Part shown: positions 46,539 to 55,414 of the stretch, piece by piece
Numbering within the stretch: the first letter of the stretch is position 1
Layout of the letters: each line of letters starts with the position of its first letter
Source of the DNA: Massilia sp. ZL223
Lineage (GTDB): Bacteria > Pseudomonadota > Gammaproteobacteria > Burkholderiales > Burkholderiaceae_D
Assembly: GCF_018119395.1 (NCBI RefSeq)
Contig: NZ_JAGPWD010000034.1
Coordinates: forward strand, 1-61,509
Length of the DNA stretch: 61,509 bases
Direction of reading: 5' to 3'
Position numbers and translations under genes: made by a program
The notes under the pieces: model-generated
Database searches by the model: none
What the model saw: only the letters and a program-made list of their open reading frames with translations
Told to the model about the DNA's origin: nothing

Positions 46539-47390
46539 ATGACGCTGCCGATCCCGCTCTCCCCCCCGCGTATGCACCGCTTGCCGGCGATGGTGGCGTT
46601 CGGGGCGACCGACGTCGGCCCCGTCCGCAGCAACAACGAAGACAATTTCCTGTTCGACGAGACGCTCGGCCTGGCCATGCTAGCCGACGGCATGGGCGGC
46701 CATGCAGCCGGTGAGCTGGCCAGTGCGGGAGTGTTGGTTGAAATGCGCGACTATCTCGCCCGGCATGCGCATGGCGTTCCCCTGATCGACGCGGACACTC
46801 GCCTGGCGCCCGATGCCGACAGCACCTGGTCTGATCCCGCAGCCGGCGCCAAGCGCCTCTTGCACGAGGCGGTGGCGCACGCCAACGCCCATCTGTATGC
46901 GCAGAACCGCGCGCGCAGGCATGCCGACGGCAGCGGCATGGGGGCCACGCTGACCGGATTCTGGCGCCCCACGGCCGAGGCCCCGCTGGTGGCCTTCCAT
47001 GTCGGGGACAGCCGCCTGTACCGCATGCGCGACGGCGTCCTCGACCAGCTCACGCGCGACCAGACCCTGTACCAGCAGGCGCTCGAATCGGGAATCTTCG
47101 AGCAGCTACCGGCGCGCAACCTGCTGTTGCAGGCGGTCGGACCGGCGCCGTCGATCACGGCCGAAGTACGCTCGCATCCCGTCCGCGAAGGCGACGTCCT
47201 GATGCTATGCAGCGACGGCCTGCACGGCAGCGTGCCGACCGCTGAGCTTGGACGCGTCCTGGAACAGGTGCGCGCCGACAGCCTCGGTCACGATTGCGCC
47301 CGCCTGATCGGCATGGCCAAGGCCAACGGCGGACGCGACAACATCACCGTGCTGCTGGCCCTGTGCCTGCCGCACCGCGAGTCTCCCTAG
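46539..47390 (+). CDS. PP2C-family Ser/Thr phosphatase (T6SS PppA-like)
   Basis: A 283-residue phosphatase with the PP2C motifs RSNNEDNF, LADGMGGHAAGE, HVGDSRLYR, CSDGLHG and GGRDNITVLL. It resembles PppA of type VI systems, which opposes PpkA on the FHA protein. The region ahead (46395-46538) includes an AT-rich patch but no clear promoter. It is divergent in orientation from the T6SS genes and converges on the immunity-like gene with a four-base overlap of stops. It is only distantly similar to the phosphatase at 38.7 kb. Confidence 0.92.
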   Translation: MTLPIPLSPPRMHRLPAMVAFGATDVGPVRSNNEDNFLFDETLGLAMLADGMGGHAAGELASAGVLVEMRDYLARHAHGVPLIDADTRLAPDADSTWSDPAAGAKRLLHEAVAHANAHLYAQNRARRHADGSGMGATLTGFWRPTAEAPLVAFHVGDSRLYRMRDGVLDQLTRDQTLYQQALESGIFEQLPARNLLLQAVGPAPSITAEVRSHPVREGDVLMLCSDGLHGSVPTAELGRVLEQVRADSLGHDCARLIGMAKANGGRDNITVLLALCLPHRESP

Positions 47391-47821
47391 CCCGCTCCCA
47401 GGCATTGCACCGACGACGGCTTGGCCTTCCCCTTGCCATCCATGTCGAAGCGGATTCCCCACTTCCATTCGTCGTCGCCGTCCGCATGCGCGAGCCATAG
47501 TTCGCAGCGCTGCAGGCCCCCATGAGGATGGCAGGAGGTGCTGATGCTGTTGGCGTCCGAGCGCATGTGCGCCAGGAACCCGGCCAGGTAATCCCCGACG
47601 GTACGCGCGGGCTTGAGCGGCGCCGCATCCCGGCAGGTCTTGTGCACGCCCAGGGAGACGTCGCGCAACTGGAGGGCGGAACGAATGATCCGGTAAGTGG
47701 TGGCGTCGGCATCGGTACGGCTGTCCTGCGACGCCGGGCCGAAAGCTGCCGCGGCCGGCGCGCCGCCGGCGACCGCCAGGAAAACCGCCGCCGGCGCGAG
47801 ATATTTGAGCGAGAAAGCCAT
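47387..47821 (-). CDS. Exported protein, putative immunity partner
   Basis: A 144-residue protein with a signal peptide (YLAPAAVFLAVAGGAPAAAA). The mature part has four Cys (TCRDA, STSCHPHGGLQRC, QCLGAG) that could form two disulfides, consistent with a periplasmic protein. Its start lies 12 bases after the stop of the effector-like gene (a TTG at 47830 is even closer), so the two are translationally coupled, which is typical of an effector-immunity pair. I do not recognise it as a member of a named Tai family. Confidence 0.72.
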   Translation of the reverse strand: MAFSLKYLAPAAVFLAVAGGAPAAAAFGPASQDSRTDADATTYRIIRSALQLRDVSLGVHKTCRDAAPLKPARTVGDYLAGFLAHMRSDANSISTSCHPHGGLQRCELWLAHADGDDEWKWGIRFDMDGKGKAKPSSVQCLGAG

Positions 47822-47832
47822 GTTCTTCAATG

Positions 47833-48381
47833 TCAGCGCCCGCAGTTGAGCGAGCTTGGGAAGGAGTTCTTCGGGAAGGTGCCGAAATAGAGCTCGTTGA
47901 TCTGCTTCGCGTAATGCTTGCGGAAATCATCTGGCGTCGCCGTCACCACCATGTCTTTTCCGTTGCTATAGTGCCAGATCTCACCGCCGAGCCCAATACC
48001 GACGTGCTTCCTCGGAACGTTCTGGAATGACCTGGGTTGAAAGCGGACCGGATTATTCTTTGCGCATACAAAGACGAAGACGCCCGATGCCAGCTGACCA
48101 GCGCTCGCGTCCTTGTAGAAGCCCACTTCCTCGCAGGCCGCAAAGAGTTCATGGACGCGGATACACACGCCGATCCTCCCTGCGGCCTTGGTCGCCGACA
48201 TGCCTCGGCAGGTGATGCTGCCCGCCGCGACATTCAGCACGTGCGACACGAAATGCGCGCAGTGATTCAAGTCCTCGTCCGCGTAGCCATGAGGACAGAT
48301 GTCCCGCATGTTCAGGTGCAGATAGCTGTTCAAGAGCTGGCTGGTCAAGTGCTGACCAGTATTGCAAGCAAGTGTAACCAT
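47833..48381 (-). CDS. Cys/His amidase-like protein, putative T6SS effector
   Basis: A 182-residue protein without a signal peptide. The block DLNHCAHFVSHVLNV (Cys near residue 41) followed by KHVGIGLGGEIWHYSN (His near 126) has the order and spacing of an NlpC/P60-like Cys-His peptidase or amidase. GGGGAGGG gives a strong start. Its position directly downstream of tagF and upstream of an exported Cys-rich protein fits a cell-wall-targeting effector with immunity. Catalytic assignment rests only on motif order. Confidence 0.72.
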   Translation of the reverse strand: MVTLACNTGQHLTSQLLNSYLHLNMRDICPHGYADEDLNHCAHFVSHVLNVAAGSITCRGMSATKAAGRIGVCIRVHELFAACEEVGFYKDASAGQLASGVFVFVCAKNNPVRFQPRSFQNVPRKHVGIGLGGEIWHYSNGKDMVVTATPDDFRKHYAKQINELYFGTFPKNSFPSSLNCGR

Positions 48382-48435
48382 GATTGTCCCTCCCCAGTGA
48401 TCGATTGGACTGCGTTCGCTCCACGCCCGCCATGC

Positions 48436-49110
48436 TTACGGATACGCCACCGGACACCAGCCATGCCCGCGCCAGCGGCCATCCAGGAAGGCCAGGAACG
48501 CATCCGGCGCCGGCAAGCCCTCGCATATGGCGAGCGCAGGCGGCAAGTGCGCGGCGCCATCGGTCCACCAGGCGCTGCGTCGCTGCATTCCTGAGCCTCC
48601 GAGTTCATTCACCGCCGCGGTGTCGCTCCAGGCCTGCAGCGAGGCGCGCTGCCGGGCGCGCGGTGCGCCGGGGACGTGCACCGCCAGCCGCAATCCGTCT
48701 TCCAGGCCAACCAGGCCGCATCCCTCGTCCAGCGAAGCCAGGGCCAACTCCTCGAGGCTTGCGAACCAGGCATCGTGCCTGTCCAGGCAGTCGTCCAGCG
48801 AGGGCGGGCGCGCCATGCCTGCCGCCAGCAGCAGCGGAAAGCAGCGCCCGACCCGGTCGTGGCTCGGCATCAGGACGCCGGCCCAGGCTTGCGGCCCGCA
48901 CACGCCGGCGGACACGACGAAGCGCCACAGCGGGCCGTTCAGCCACGCCGGCATCCACTGCGCACCGAGCGACTGCTTGCCGTGCAGGAGCGCTTCCTGC
49001 AGCCAGCGGTCGAAGCAGTCTCGTACCGCAGGCGGCAGCCCGCGTCCGATGAAATCGCCGTGGCTGGGCAGCTTGCCGAAAAAGCCGGGTGCGGATGCGG
49101 GGCACTCCAT
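48436..49110 (-). CDS. tagF: T6SS-associated protein TagF
   Basis: A 224-residue protein with the TagF/ImpM signature: GFFGKLPSHGDFIGRGLP at the start, WLQEALLHGKQSLGAQW, GPLWRFVVSAGVCGPQAWAGVLMPSHDRVGRCFPL in the middle. TagF is a post-translational repressor of T6SS that interacts with the FHA protein. It follows tssM by 10 bases. The PP2C and kinase proteins elsewhere in the window are its usual functional partners. Confidence 0.94.
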   Translation of the reverse strand: MECPASAPGFFGKLPSHGDFIGRGLPPAVRDCFDRWLQEALLHGKQSLGAQWMPAWLNGPLWRFVVSAGVCGPQAWAGVLMPSHDRVGRCFPLLLAAGMARPPSLDDCLDRHDAWFASLEELALASLDEGCGLVGLEDGLRLAVHVPGAPRARQRASLQAWSDTAAVNELGGSGMQRRSAWWTDGAAHLPPALAICEGLPAPDAFLAFLDGRWRGHGWCPVAYP

Positions 49111-49120
49111 CGCAGGTCTC

Positions 49121-52100
49121 TTACCAGCCCGAAGGACAGCGGAATCCTTCGAGCGTCTCGCGCCGGAACGGATTCACGACGCTGCTCGCCGTCAGCCGAT
49201 AGCTGACCCGGCGTCCGTCCAGGTCGAAAGCCAGCAGGTAGCGCTCGGGCTGGGCGCCGGCCTGCAGGCTGCCTTTGTCGATCATGCGGAACCAGGCCCA
49301 CGGCCCTTCGCTGCGCAGGTCGGTGCGCAGCGGAGGCGTGGTCTCGAACTGCACCAGGCCTCCTCCCCTGCCGGATGGCAGCGTGACCGGTACCGGCCGC
49401 ACCGGGGCGCCCGGGCTGCTCACCACCTGCTGCCCGTCGATCTCGAGGACGACTTTCGACCAGGCGGGATCGGCCGCCTCGGGCGTCAGCTCGAAGCGCA
49501 GCGACGGCTGGCGCGCCCCGGCCGCGAAGAACATGTCGCGGACCTTGGCCGCCCGCTGGAACTGGTCGAGCACGTCCTGGGGAATGCCGGACGGCGCCTC
49601 GCCGGTGTTCCGCCAGCGCCAGCGAGCTCCCGACATGTCCACTTGCGCGGCCAGGTTCTTGCTGAAGAAGTCGTCCATCAGGCCGCCGGGCCCGAAGAAT
49701 TTCCCGAAATCGTCCGGCGTCGCGTCGCGCCCGGCGCCGCGCACCAGGGGATAGCGCCCGGCGATGGCATCGCGGCAGAAGCGCGCCGCTTCGGCGGCCC
49801 ACAGCGCCCGGATGCGCGCACGCTCGCTCCCCAGGGTGAGGCTGGAACCCGCGTTGTCGATGGTCTGCAGCATCTCGCCGAGCGGCGCCGGCGTCCCTTC
49901 GGCGGCGCGCTTGATCTTCTGCAGCGTTTCTCCGGCCGGCGCCGGCGTCCCGGCGCGGCGCGCCTGGTCGGCGGCGTCGAAGAATTGCGAGGCCTCCTTC
50001 ATCAGGGCCAGCTGGGCGTCCAGCGGTCCGGGGGCGTCTGGACTGCCGACCAGTTTGTGCAAGGGCGCGAAATGCCGGTCCACCGGGTTATCGGACTCGG
50101 CGGCCGGTGGCGGCGCCTCCTCGGCGCCGAGGACCGCTTCCAGCTTCTTGCGCGCCTCAGACAGCTTGTTGCGCACCGCAGTATCCAGCGCCACGGCCGG
50201 CCTGGCGGCCGCGCCTTCGAGCCTGGTCTCGCGCGCGGCCGCCGCCAGGAAGGCTTTCAGCGGAGAGTCGGCCGCGGACAGCGCATTGGTGATGCGTGCG
50301 CCCTGGTCGAGGCTGGAGAAAGGCGCGATCCGCACGTCGCCCAGCAACCCGTCCCAGGCGCGGATATAGTCCGCATAGTACAGGCGCAGGACGGCCTCGT
50401 TCATTTGCGCGCCATTCAGGGCGGCGGCATCCTCGGCCTCGCGGCGGTCGAGCACCCAGCTGTCCTTGGCGATATCGGACAGCGCGCCGGGCGCCTGCTT
50501 CAGCAGTTCGCGGTAGCCGGCCACGCTGAAAAGGCCGGCCACGCCGCGCGTCAGCGGCTCCCCGCTCTTGCGCGCCAGCAGCGCCGACACATCGCGTCCG
50601 GCGGCGCGGTTGACGCTGGTCTCGGGCAGCCTGGCCTGGGCCACCTTCCGTTTTAACCGGTTGTACACGCGCTCCGGCAAGGGCATCATGGCCAGGGTTG
50701 CGCGCACCGAAGCAACCAGGGCGGCGTCCAGCGCCGGCGGAGCGGCCGCGGCGCCACCCGGATCGAGCAAGGCGGCGACATGCGCGGCCAGCTCGTCGCG
50801 CTGCGCGGCGCTGGCCTGAGGCAGGCTGCGGCGCCAGTCGAGATCGAGCCAGGCCTGCACCGATTCCGGCTCCAGGCGCCGCGGATCGCCCAGCATCAGG
50901 TACACGCGCAGGGTCTCGTAGAGCTGTTCCTGGTTATTGGCATCCCCGCGCCTCAGCACTTCTTCGAGCCTGGCCATGACAGGCGGCAGCAAGGCCGAGC
51001 GCAGCAGCCGCTGGTAGGCCAGCTGGGCGCCCGCGCCCAGCTTGTCGCTCTGGTTCAGTCCGAAGCGCTCCAGCAGGGGCGTCCCTTCCTCGCGCTGTGC
51101 ATAGCCGCCCGGCAGCGTGCGCGCGGCATTCAGCATCGGCAGCGTATCGAGCAGGTTCGCGTCGGCGCGCACGCCCGCCACCATGCGGGCCAGCGCATCG
51201 GTGCGGGCGTCGGCTTCCTCCACGGTGCGCTGGTTGCGCAGGTAGCTGGTGGCCAGCGCGGTGCCAAACAGCGCGGCCGCCAGCGCCGCCGCGCCGGCGG
51301 CCGCCCAGCGCAACTGGCGCCGGCGCCGCTCGACTACCGGGTCGAGCCCGGCCAGGCCGGCCTCCTTGAAGATCAGGTCGCGCAGCAGGCTGGTGATGAA
51401 ATAGCTGCGCCCGCTCACCGCATTCGGCGGCAAGACCTTGCGGTCCAGGCCGAAGCTTGCGGCCAGGGCGCCCATGACCCTGTCGATCGGATTGCCTTCC
51501 TGCGTGCCGCTGGTGAAATAGACGCCGCGCAGCTGTGCGGCCTGCTCATAGCGCGTCGACGCGAACACGGCCTCGAGGAAGCCCCTCAGCACTTCGCCCA
51601 GTGCCCCGAACTGCTGCGGGAAGCGGTACAGCAGCGCGCGCCGCTGCAGGTCGCGCTCCTCCTGCAGGCGCCCCAGGACGCGCGCCTGCAGCCTTTGCTC
51701 GAGTTCGAGGAAACGGGCCGGGAAGGCAGCCAGCGCCGCATCCGCCGGGCTGGCTGCGAAGCTCATGCCCCACACCTGGGCGCGCTCTTCTTTCCCCAGG
51801 TTGTCGAAGAACTCCATGAAACCGGCCAGCAAGTCGCATTTGGTCACCGTCACATAGATCGGAAAGCTGCTTCCCAGGCGCTCGTGCAATTCCTTGATGC
51901 GGGCGCGGATCGCCGCCGCCTGGGCCTGGCGCGCCGCCGGCCCCTGCTGCAACAGGTCCGCCACGCTCAACGCCACGATGATCCCGTTAATGGGGCGGCG
52001 CGGCCGGTGCTTCTTGAGCAGGCCGAGAAAGCCATGCCACCCGGCCTGGTCGGCTTCCGCGTCGCTGTCCTGGGTCGTATAGCGTCCGGCCGTATCGAGC

Positions 52101-52660
52101 AGCACGGCGTCGTCGGTGAACCACCAGTCGCAGTGACGGGTACCGCCGACCCCGCCGATCGCACCGGGCCCCATGGCCTCGGCCAGCGGGAAACGCAGGC
52201 CGGAGTGCAGCAGGCTGGTGGTCTTGCCGCTTCCCGGGGCGCCGACGAACATGTACCAGGGGAGCTGGTACAGGTATTGCCTGCCCCAGCTGCGCTTGCC
52301 GGGCGCCGCCTTGCGCAGGAAGTCCAGCGCCTGCCGCATGCGCTGCTGGAGCACGGCCTGCTCCTGCAGGGCCGCCGGTGCAGCAGCGGCGGCGCCCGGC
52401 GCCGGCGCGCTGGCCGCCGCCAGCCCGGCCATCAGGCGCCGGTTGGCCAGGTGCACAGCCAGCGCCTTCCAGCCATACCAGCCGGCCCAGGCGCCGAACA
52501 TCAGGGCGACCATGATCCAGCGCACCCTCGCGGACGCGAACGGCTCCTTGCCATCGAAGGCCAGCAGCGGCGCCTCGAACCAGAACACCAGCGCCAGCAG
52601 GCATACCCCGATGAAGCGCAGGACCGGACGCTTGGACAGCCAGGACAGCAGTCGTTTCAT
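49121..52660 (-). CDS. tssM: T6SS membrane core protein TssM (IcmF/VasK)
   Basis: A 1179-residue protein with two N-terminal helices (about 13-34 and 46-68), a cytoplasmic NTPase-like domain with Walker A GAPGSGKTT (140-148), a third helix (about 450) and a long periplasmic region with the IcmF C-terminal domains, ending in the GWxRCPSGW-like C-terminus. It bridges TssL and TssJ across the envelope. GGGAGA precedes the ATG. tssJ is not adjacent. Confidence 0.96.
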   Translation of the reverse strand: MKRLLSWLSKRPVLRFIGVCLLALVFWFEAPLLAFDGKEPFASARVRWIMVALMFGAWAGWYGWKALAVHLANRRLMAGLAAASAPAPGAAAAAPAALQEQAVLQQRMRQALDFLRKAAPGKRSWGRQYLYQLPWYMFVGAPGSGKTTSLLHSGLRFPLAEAMGPGAIGGVGGTRHCDWWFTDDAVLLDTAGRYTTQDSDAEADQAGWHGFLGLLKKHRPRRPINGIIVALSVADLLQQGPAARQAQAAAIRARIKELHERLGSSFPIYVTVTKCDLLAGFMEFFDNLGKEERAQVWGMSFAASPADAALAAFPARFLELEQRLQARVLGRLQEERDLQRRALLYRFPQQFGALGEVLRGFLEAVFASTRYEQAAQLRGVYFTSGTQEGNPIDRVMGALAASFGLDRKVLPPNAVSGRSYFITSLLRDLIFKEAGLAGLDPVVERRRRQLRWAAAGAAALAAALFGTALATSYLRNQRTVEEADARTDALARMVAGVRADANLLDTLPMLNAARTLPGGYAQREEGTPLLERFGLNQSDKLGAGAQLAYQRLLRSALLPPVMARLEEVLRRGDANNQEQLYETLRVYLMLGDPRRLEPESVQAWLDLDWRRSLPQASAAQRDELAAHVAALLDPGGAAAAPPALDAALVASVRATLAMMPLPERVYNRLKRKVAQARLPETSVNRAAGRDVSALLARKSGEPLTRGVAGLFSVAGYRELLKQAPGALSDIAKDSWVLDRREAEDAAALNGAQMNEAVLRLYYADYIRAWDGLLGDVRIAPFSSLDQGARITNALSAADSPLKAFLAAAARETRLEGAAARPAVALDTAVRNKLSEARKKLEAVLGAEEAPPPAAESDNPVDRHFAPLHKLVGSPDAPGPLDAQLALMKEASQFFDAADQARRAGTPAPAGETLQKIKRAAEGTPAPLGEMLQTIDNAGSSLTLGSERARIRALWAAEAARFCRDAIAGRYPLVRGAGRDATPDDFGKFFGPGGLMDDFFSKNLAAQVDMSGARWRWRNTGEAPSGIPQDVLDQFQRAAKVRDMFFAAGARQPSLRFELTPEAADPAWSKVVLEIDGQQVVSSPGAPVRPVPVTLPSGRGGGLVQFETTPPLRTDLRSEGPWAWFRMIDKGSLQAGAQPERYLLAFDLDGRRVSYRLTASSVVNPFRRETLEGFRCPSGW

Positions 52661-52714
52661 GATCTCCCGCAGAAGCGGCCGATGGGTGGATGAGGACGGA
52701 CCGGTCGACGCATG

Positions 52715-54046
52715 CTATGGGGCCTCCGCGGGCGCCAGCGCCACTACGTCGACCCGGCGGTTGCGCGCGCGCCCGGCCGGGCTGTCGTTCGGCGCCAGCG
52801 GCTCGGCATCGCCGCGCGCCTCCACGCTGTAGCGCCCGGGGGGGCCGGCGCGCCCGGCCAGCACCGTCATCACGCTTTGCGCGCGTGCCTTGGACAAGTC
52901 GTAATTCGACGGAAAGCGGGCCGACAGCCCGGGCCGGGTATTGTCGGTGTGCCCGATCACGACGACCCTGCCCGGCAGGGTGGCCAGCGCGTCGCCTATC
53001 CGTTCGAGCAAGCCGAGCCTGGCCTCATCGAGTTCGGCGCTGCCTGGTGCGAACATCCCTTCACCGCGCAGGGTGATCGTGGTGCGGCCGGCGGTCTCGG
53101 CAACCGTGACCATGCCCTGGGCCACTTCCGGCGCCAGGAAGCCGGCGACCCTCGACGGCTGGGCCGGGGCCGGGGCCGCCGGGCCGGCCGCCGCCGGCGC
53201 CGAGACGGCGGCCTGGCGCAGCGCCGACAGCTTGGCGAACACCGGGTCCGAGGCCCGGTTGAGCGCGGTCGAGGCCACCAGCTGCGCCGCCAGCAGCAGA
53301 GCGCAAGCCACCGCCGCGAACACCCAGACCGGCGTGCTGCTTAGCGGCGACGCCGCCGGGGCAGGCGCCCCGCGCCAGTGCGGCGACAGGTCGGTCTCGA
53401 CCGGGCCACGGTGCTGGCGGATCAGCTGCAGCAGGCGCTCGCGCAGGATCGCCAGCTGGGCATGGCCCTGCTCGGCCACCCGGAAGCGCCCTTCCAGGCC
53501 GAGCGCCAGGCACAGGTACATCAGTTCGAGCAGGTCAAGATGGCGTGCCGGTTCCTGGCTCAGGCGCTGCAGCACCAGGAAGAATTTCTCGCCGCCGAAG
53601 GCCTCGTTGTGGAACGCCACCAGCAGGCTGCGCGATCCCCATACCCCGCTGCCCCAGGCGGTGCCTGCGATCGCCTCGTCGAGCAGCGTACATAGGGCAT
53701 AGCGGGCGACCGCGACCGATTCGGACGGCACGCCGGCATCGCGCGCCTCGCGCTCGAAGTTACGCACCGCGTGGGCCAGCCGCTCGCGCAGCTGGTTGAG
53801 CTCAGGCGGCTGTGAGGTGGTGCGCAGCGGAACCACCAGGTCCAGAAGCGGATTGGCGGCCCGCACCAGGGGATTCAAGCCGCTGCCCGGCAGGACCGCG
53901 TGCGTCGGGCCCGCCCCGTCCAGCGGCGCAGCCGGCGCATCCGCCGGCCCGGCGGCGGAAGGCGCCGCGCGCCGGCCGCCGGGATTGAGCACCAGCATGG
54001 TGGCTTCCGGATCCGGTTGCGGCCGGGATGGATCCTGTGGGTTCAT
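52715..54046 (-). CDS. tssL: T6SS protein TssL with OmpA-like C-terminus
   Basis: A 443-residue protein. A Pro/Ala-rich N-terminus, a DotU-type cytoplasmic domain (NPLLDLVVPLR, ARYALCTLLDEAIAGTAWG, GGEKFFLVLQRLSQEP), a membrane helix (PVWVFAAVACALLLAAQLVA) and a C-terminal OmpA/MotB peptidoglycan-binding domain (GMFAPGSAELDE, GHTDN, NYDLSKARAQSV, NRRVDV). The fused OmpA domain anchors the T6SS to the cell wall. It ends 55 bases before tssM. Confidence 0.96.
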   Translation of the reverse strand: MNPQDPSRPQPDPEATMLVLNPGGRRAAPSAAGPADAPAAPLDGAGPTHAVLPGSGLNPLVRAANPLLDLVVPLRTTSQPPELNQLRERLAHAVRNFEREARDAGVPSESVAVARYALCTLLDEAIAGTAWGSGVWGSRSLLVAFHNEAFGGEKFFLVLQRLSQEPARHLDLLELMYLCLALGLEGRFRVAEQGHAQLAILRERLLQLIRQHRGPVETDLSPHWRGAPAPAASPLSSTPVWVFAAVACALLLAAQLVASTALNRASDPVFAKLSALRQAAVSAPAAAGPAAPAPAQPSRVAGFLAPEVAQGMVTVAETAGRTTITLRGEGMFAPGSAELDEARLGLLERIGDALATLPGRVVVIGHTDNTRPGLSARFPSNYDLSKARAQSVMTVLAGRAGPPGRYSVEARGDAEPLAPNDSPAGRARNRRVDVVALAPAEAP

Positions 54047-54052
54047 GGCGGC

Positions 54053-55384
54053 CTACCTCCTGATGGCCCAGAACAGCATTTGCAGGCCGGGAAAGTCCCC
54101 GGCGACGTGCATCGCGAAACCGGCCGACTGGTGCAGATGCTGGAAGTACTCGCTTCCGCTGTCGAGCTCGAAGTAGGTGTAGCCGGCGAAGAAAGGCAGC
54201 TGGCGCGGCGCCACCGCCAGCGGCCGCAGGCCGATGCCGGGTAGCTGCAGGTTGACCAGGTCGCGGATCTTCTCCACCGAACCGATCTTGACCTGGGCCG
54301 GGAAGGCCCCGCGCAGCACCTCCGGCGGCATGTGGGCGTTCACCGCCAGCACGAAGGTGGCCGCGCGCAGCAGCTCGCGGTCCGGCACCACGGCCACGCG
54401 GATCCCGAACTGGCGCTCGTCGAGCGGGATCGGGACCGCCTGGTTGTCCATCGGGGCCGACAAGGCGCGGCGCAGGTCGGCGATGACCGGGGCGAAGCTC
54501 TCCGCCAGCTGGTCGTGCCGGTAGACGGGATAGGCGGCGGCGCGCTTGCCGGGATCGGTGAAGGTAGCCAGCTCGCCGGCCAGGGCGACCAGCGCCTGGT
54601 ACAGCGTTTCCGGGTGCACCCCGCCGGCGCCCGCCAGGTGAGCCATCAGCGGTTCGGTTCGGTTCAGCAGCTGCAGCATCAGGAAGTCGCTCATCTCTCC
54701 CGCACCCAGGGCGCCCGGCTGGGACAAGCGCGCTCCCAGCAGGTCGCCGCGCTGGTGCAGCAGTCCGACCAGCTCGTCGGCAAAGGACGCCAGCCGCGGC
54801 GCAGCCTGGAAATCCAGGCAGGGAGCGCAGTATTCAAGGTCGAGCACCAGACGGTTATCGGCGCGCCGCTCGACGACACGGGCCACGCCCAGCGTGGCGT
54901 AGGCATGTGCGACCTCGGAGGCCAGGGCCAGGCGCAGGCGCAGCTTGCCCACCTGTAGCAAGGCGCTGTTGTCGAGCCCATTGCTGTCCCAGACTTCGTA
55001 ATCCGTGCTACGGTGGCGCGCGAAATTCTCGGCCCCCTCCCCGCCCGTCACCTCGGCTACGCCATGGCGCCGCAAGGGCAGCGCCAGCACCACCGCCACA
55101 TTGCGCGCCTCCGCCGGCACGTCGAGCGGCAGCGGCAGATCGTCGTCGGCCGGCAGCGCGAACGGCGTCCCGTCCGGCAGGACCCCGCTGCATGCACTCA
55201 GGGCCAGCTTGCCGAGGCCGAGCTGGTGTTCGTCGACCTTCAGCTCCGAAAAGCCCCAGCCGTACGGACGCAAGGCCGCCACGCGGCTCTCCAGCTGGCT
55301 TTGCCAGTAGCGGTCGTGCTGCTGCAGGTGTTGTGGCTGCAGCAGCATGCCTTCCGACCAGACCACCTTGTTCTTCCACGCCAT
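54053..55384 (-). CDS. tssK: T6SS baseplate protein TssK
   Basis: A 443-residue protein with the TssK signature at the start (VVWSEGMLLQPQHLQQHDRYW), a central FLMLQLLNRTEPLMAHLA block, and PGIGLRPLAVAPRQLPFFAGYTYFELD near the end. TssK connects the baseplate to the TssL/TssM complex. It lies directly between tagH and tssL with short gaps. Confidence 0.96.
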   Translation of the reverse strand: MAWKNKVVWSEGMLLQPQHLQQHDRYWQSQLESRVAALRPYGWGFSELKVDEHQLGLGKLALSACSGVLPDGTPFALPADDDLPLPLDVPAEARNVAVVLALPLRRHGVAEVTGGEGAENFARHRSTDYEVWDSNGLDNSALLQVGKLRLRLALASEVAHAYATLGVARVVERRADNRLVLDLEYCAPCLDFQAAPRLASFADELVGLLHQRGDLLGARLSQPGALGAGEMSDFLMLQLLNRTEPLMAHLAGAGGVHPETLYQALVALAGELATFTDPGKRAAAYPVYRHDQLAESFAPVIADLRRALSAPMDNQAVPIPLDERQFGIRVAVVPDRELLRAATFVLAVNAHMPPEVLRGAFPAQVKIGSVEKIRDLVNLQLPGIGLRPLAVAPRQLPFFAGYTYFELDSGSEYFQHLHQSAGFAMHVAGDFPGLQMLFWAIRR

Positions 55385-55414
55385 ATTGCCCTTTCCGTCA
55401 TGGTTGATGCCGCC

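Noticed and set aside
47387..47821. Immunity-like protein as Tai4
   Set aside because: The sequence does not match the Tai4 pattern I know; only the exported Cys-rich nature and gene coupling support an immunity role.
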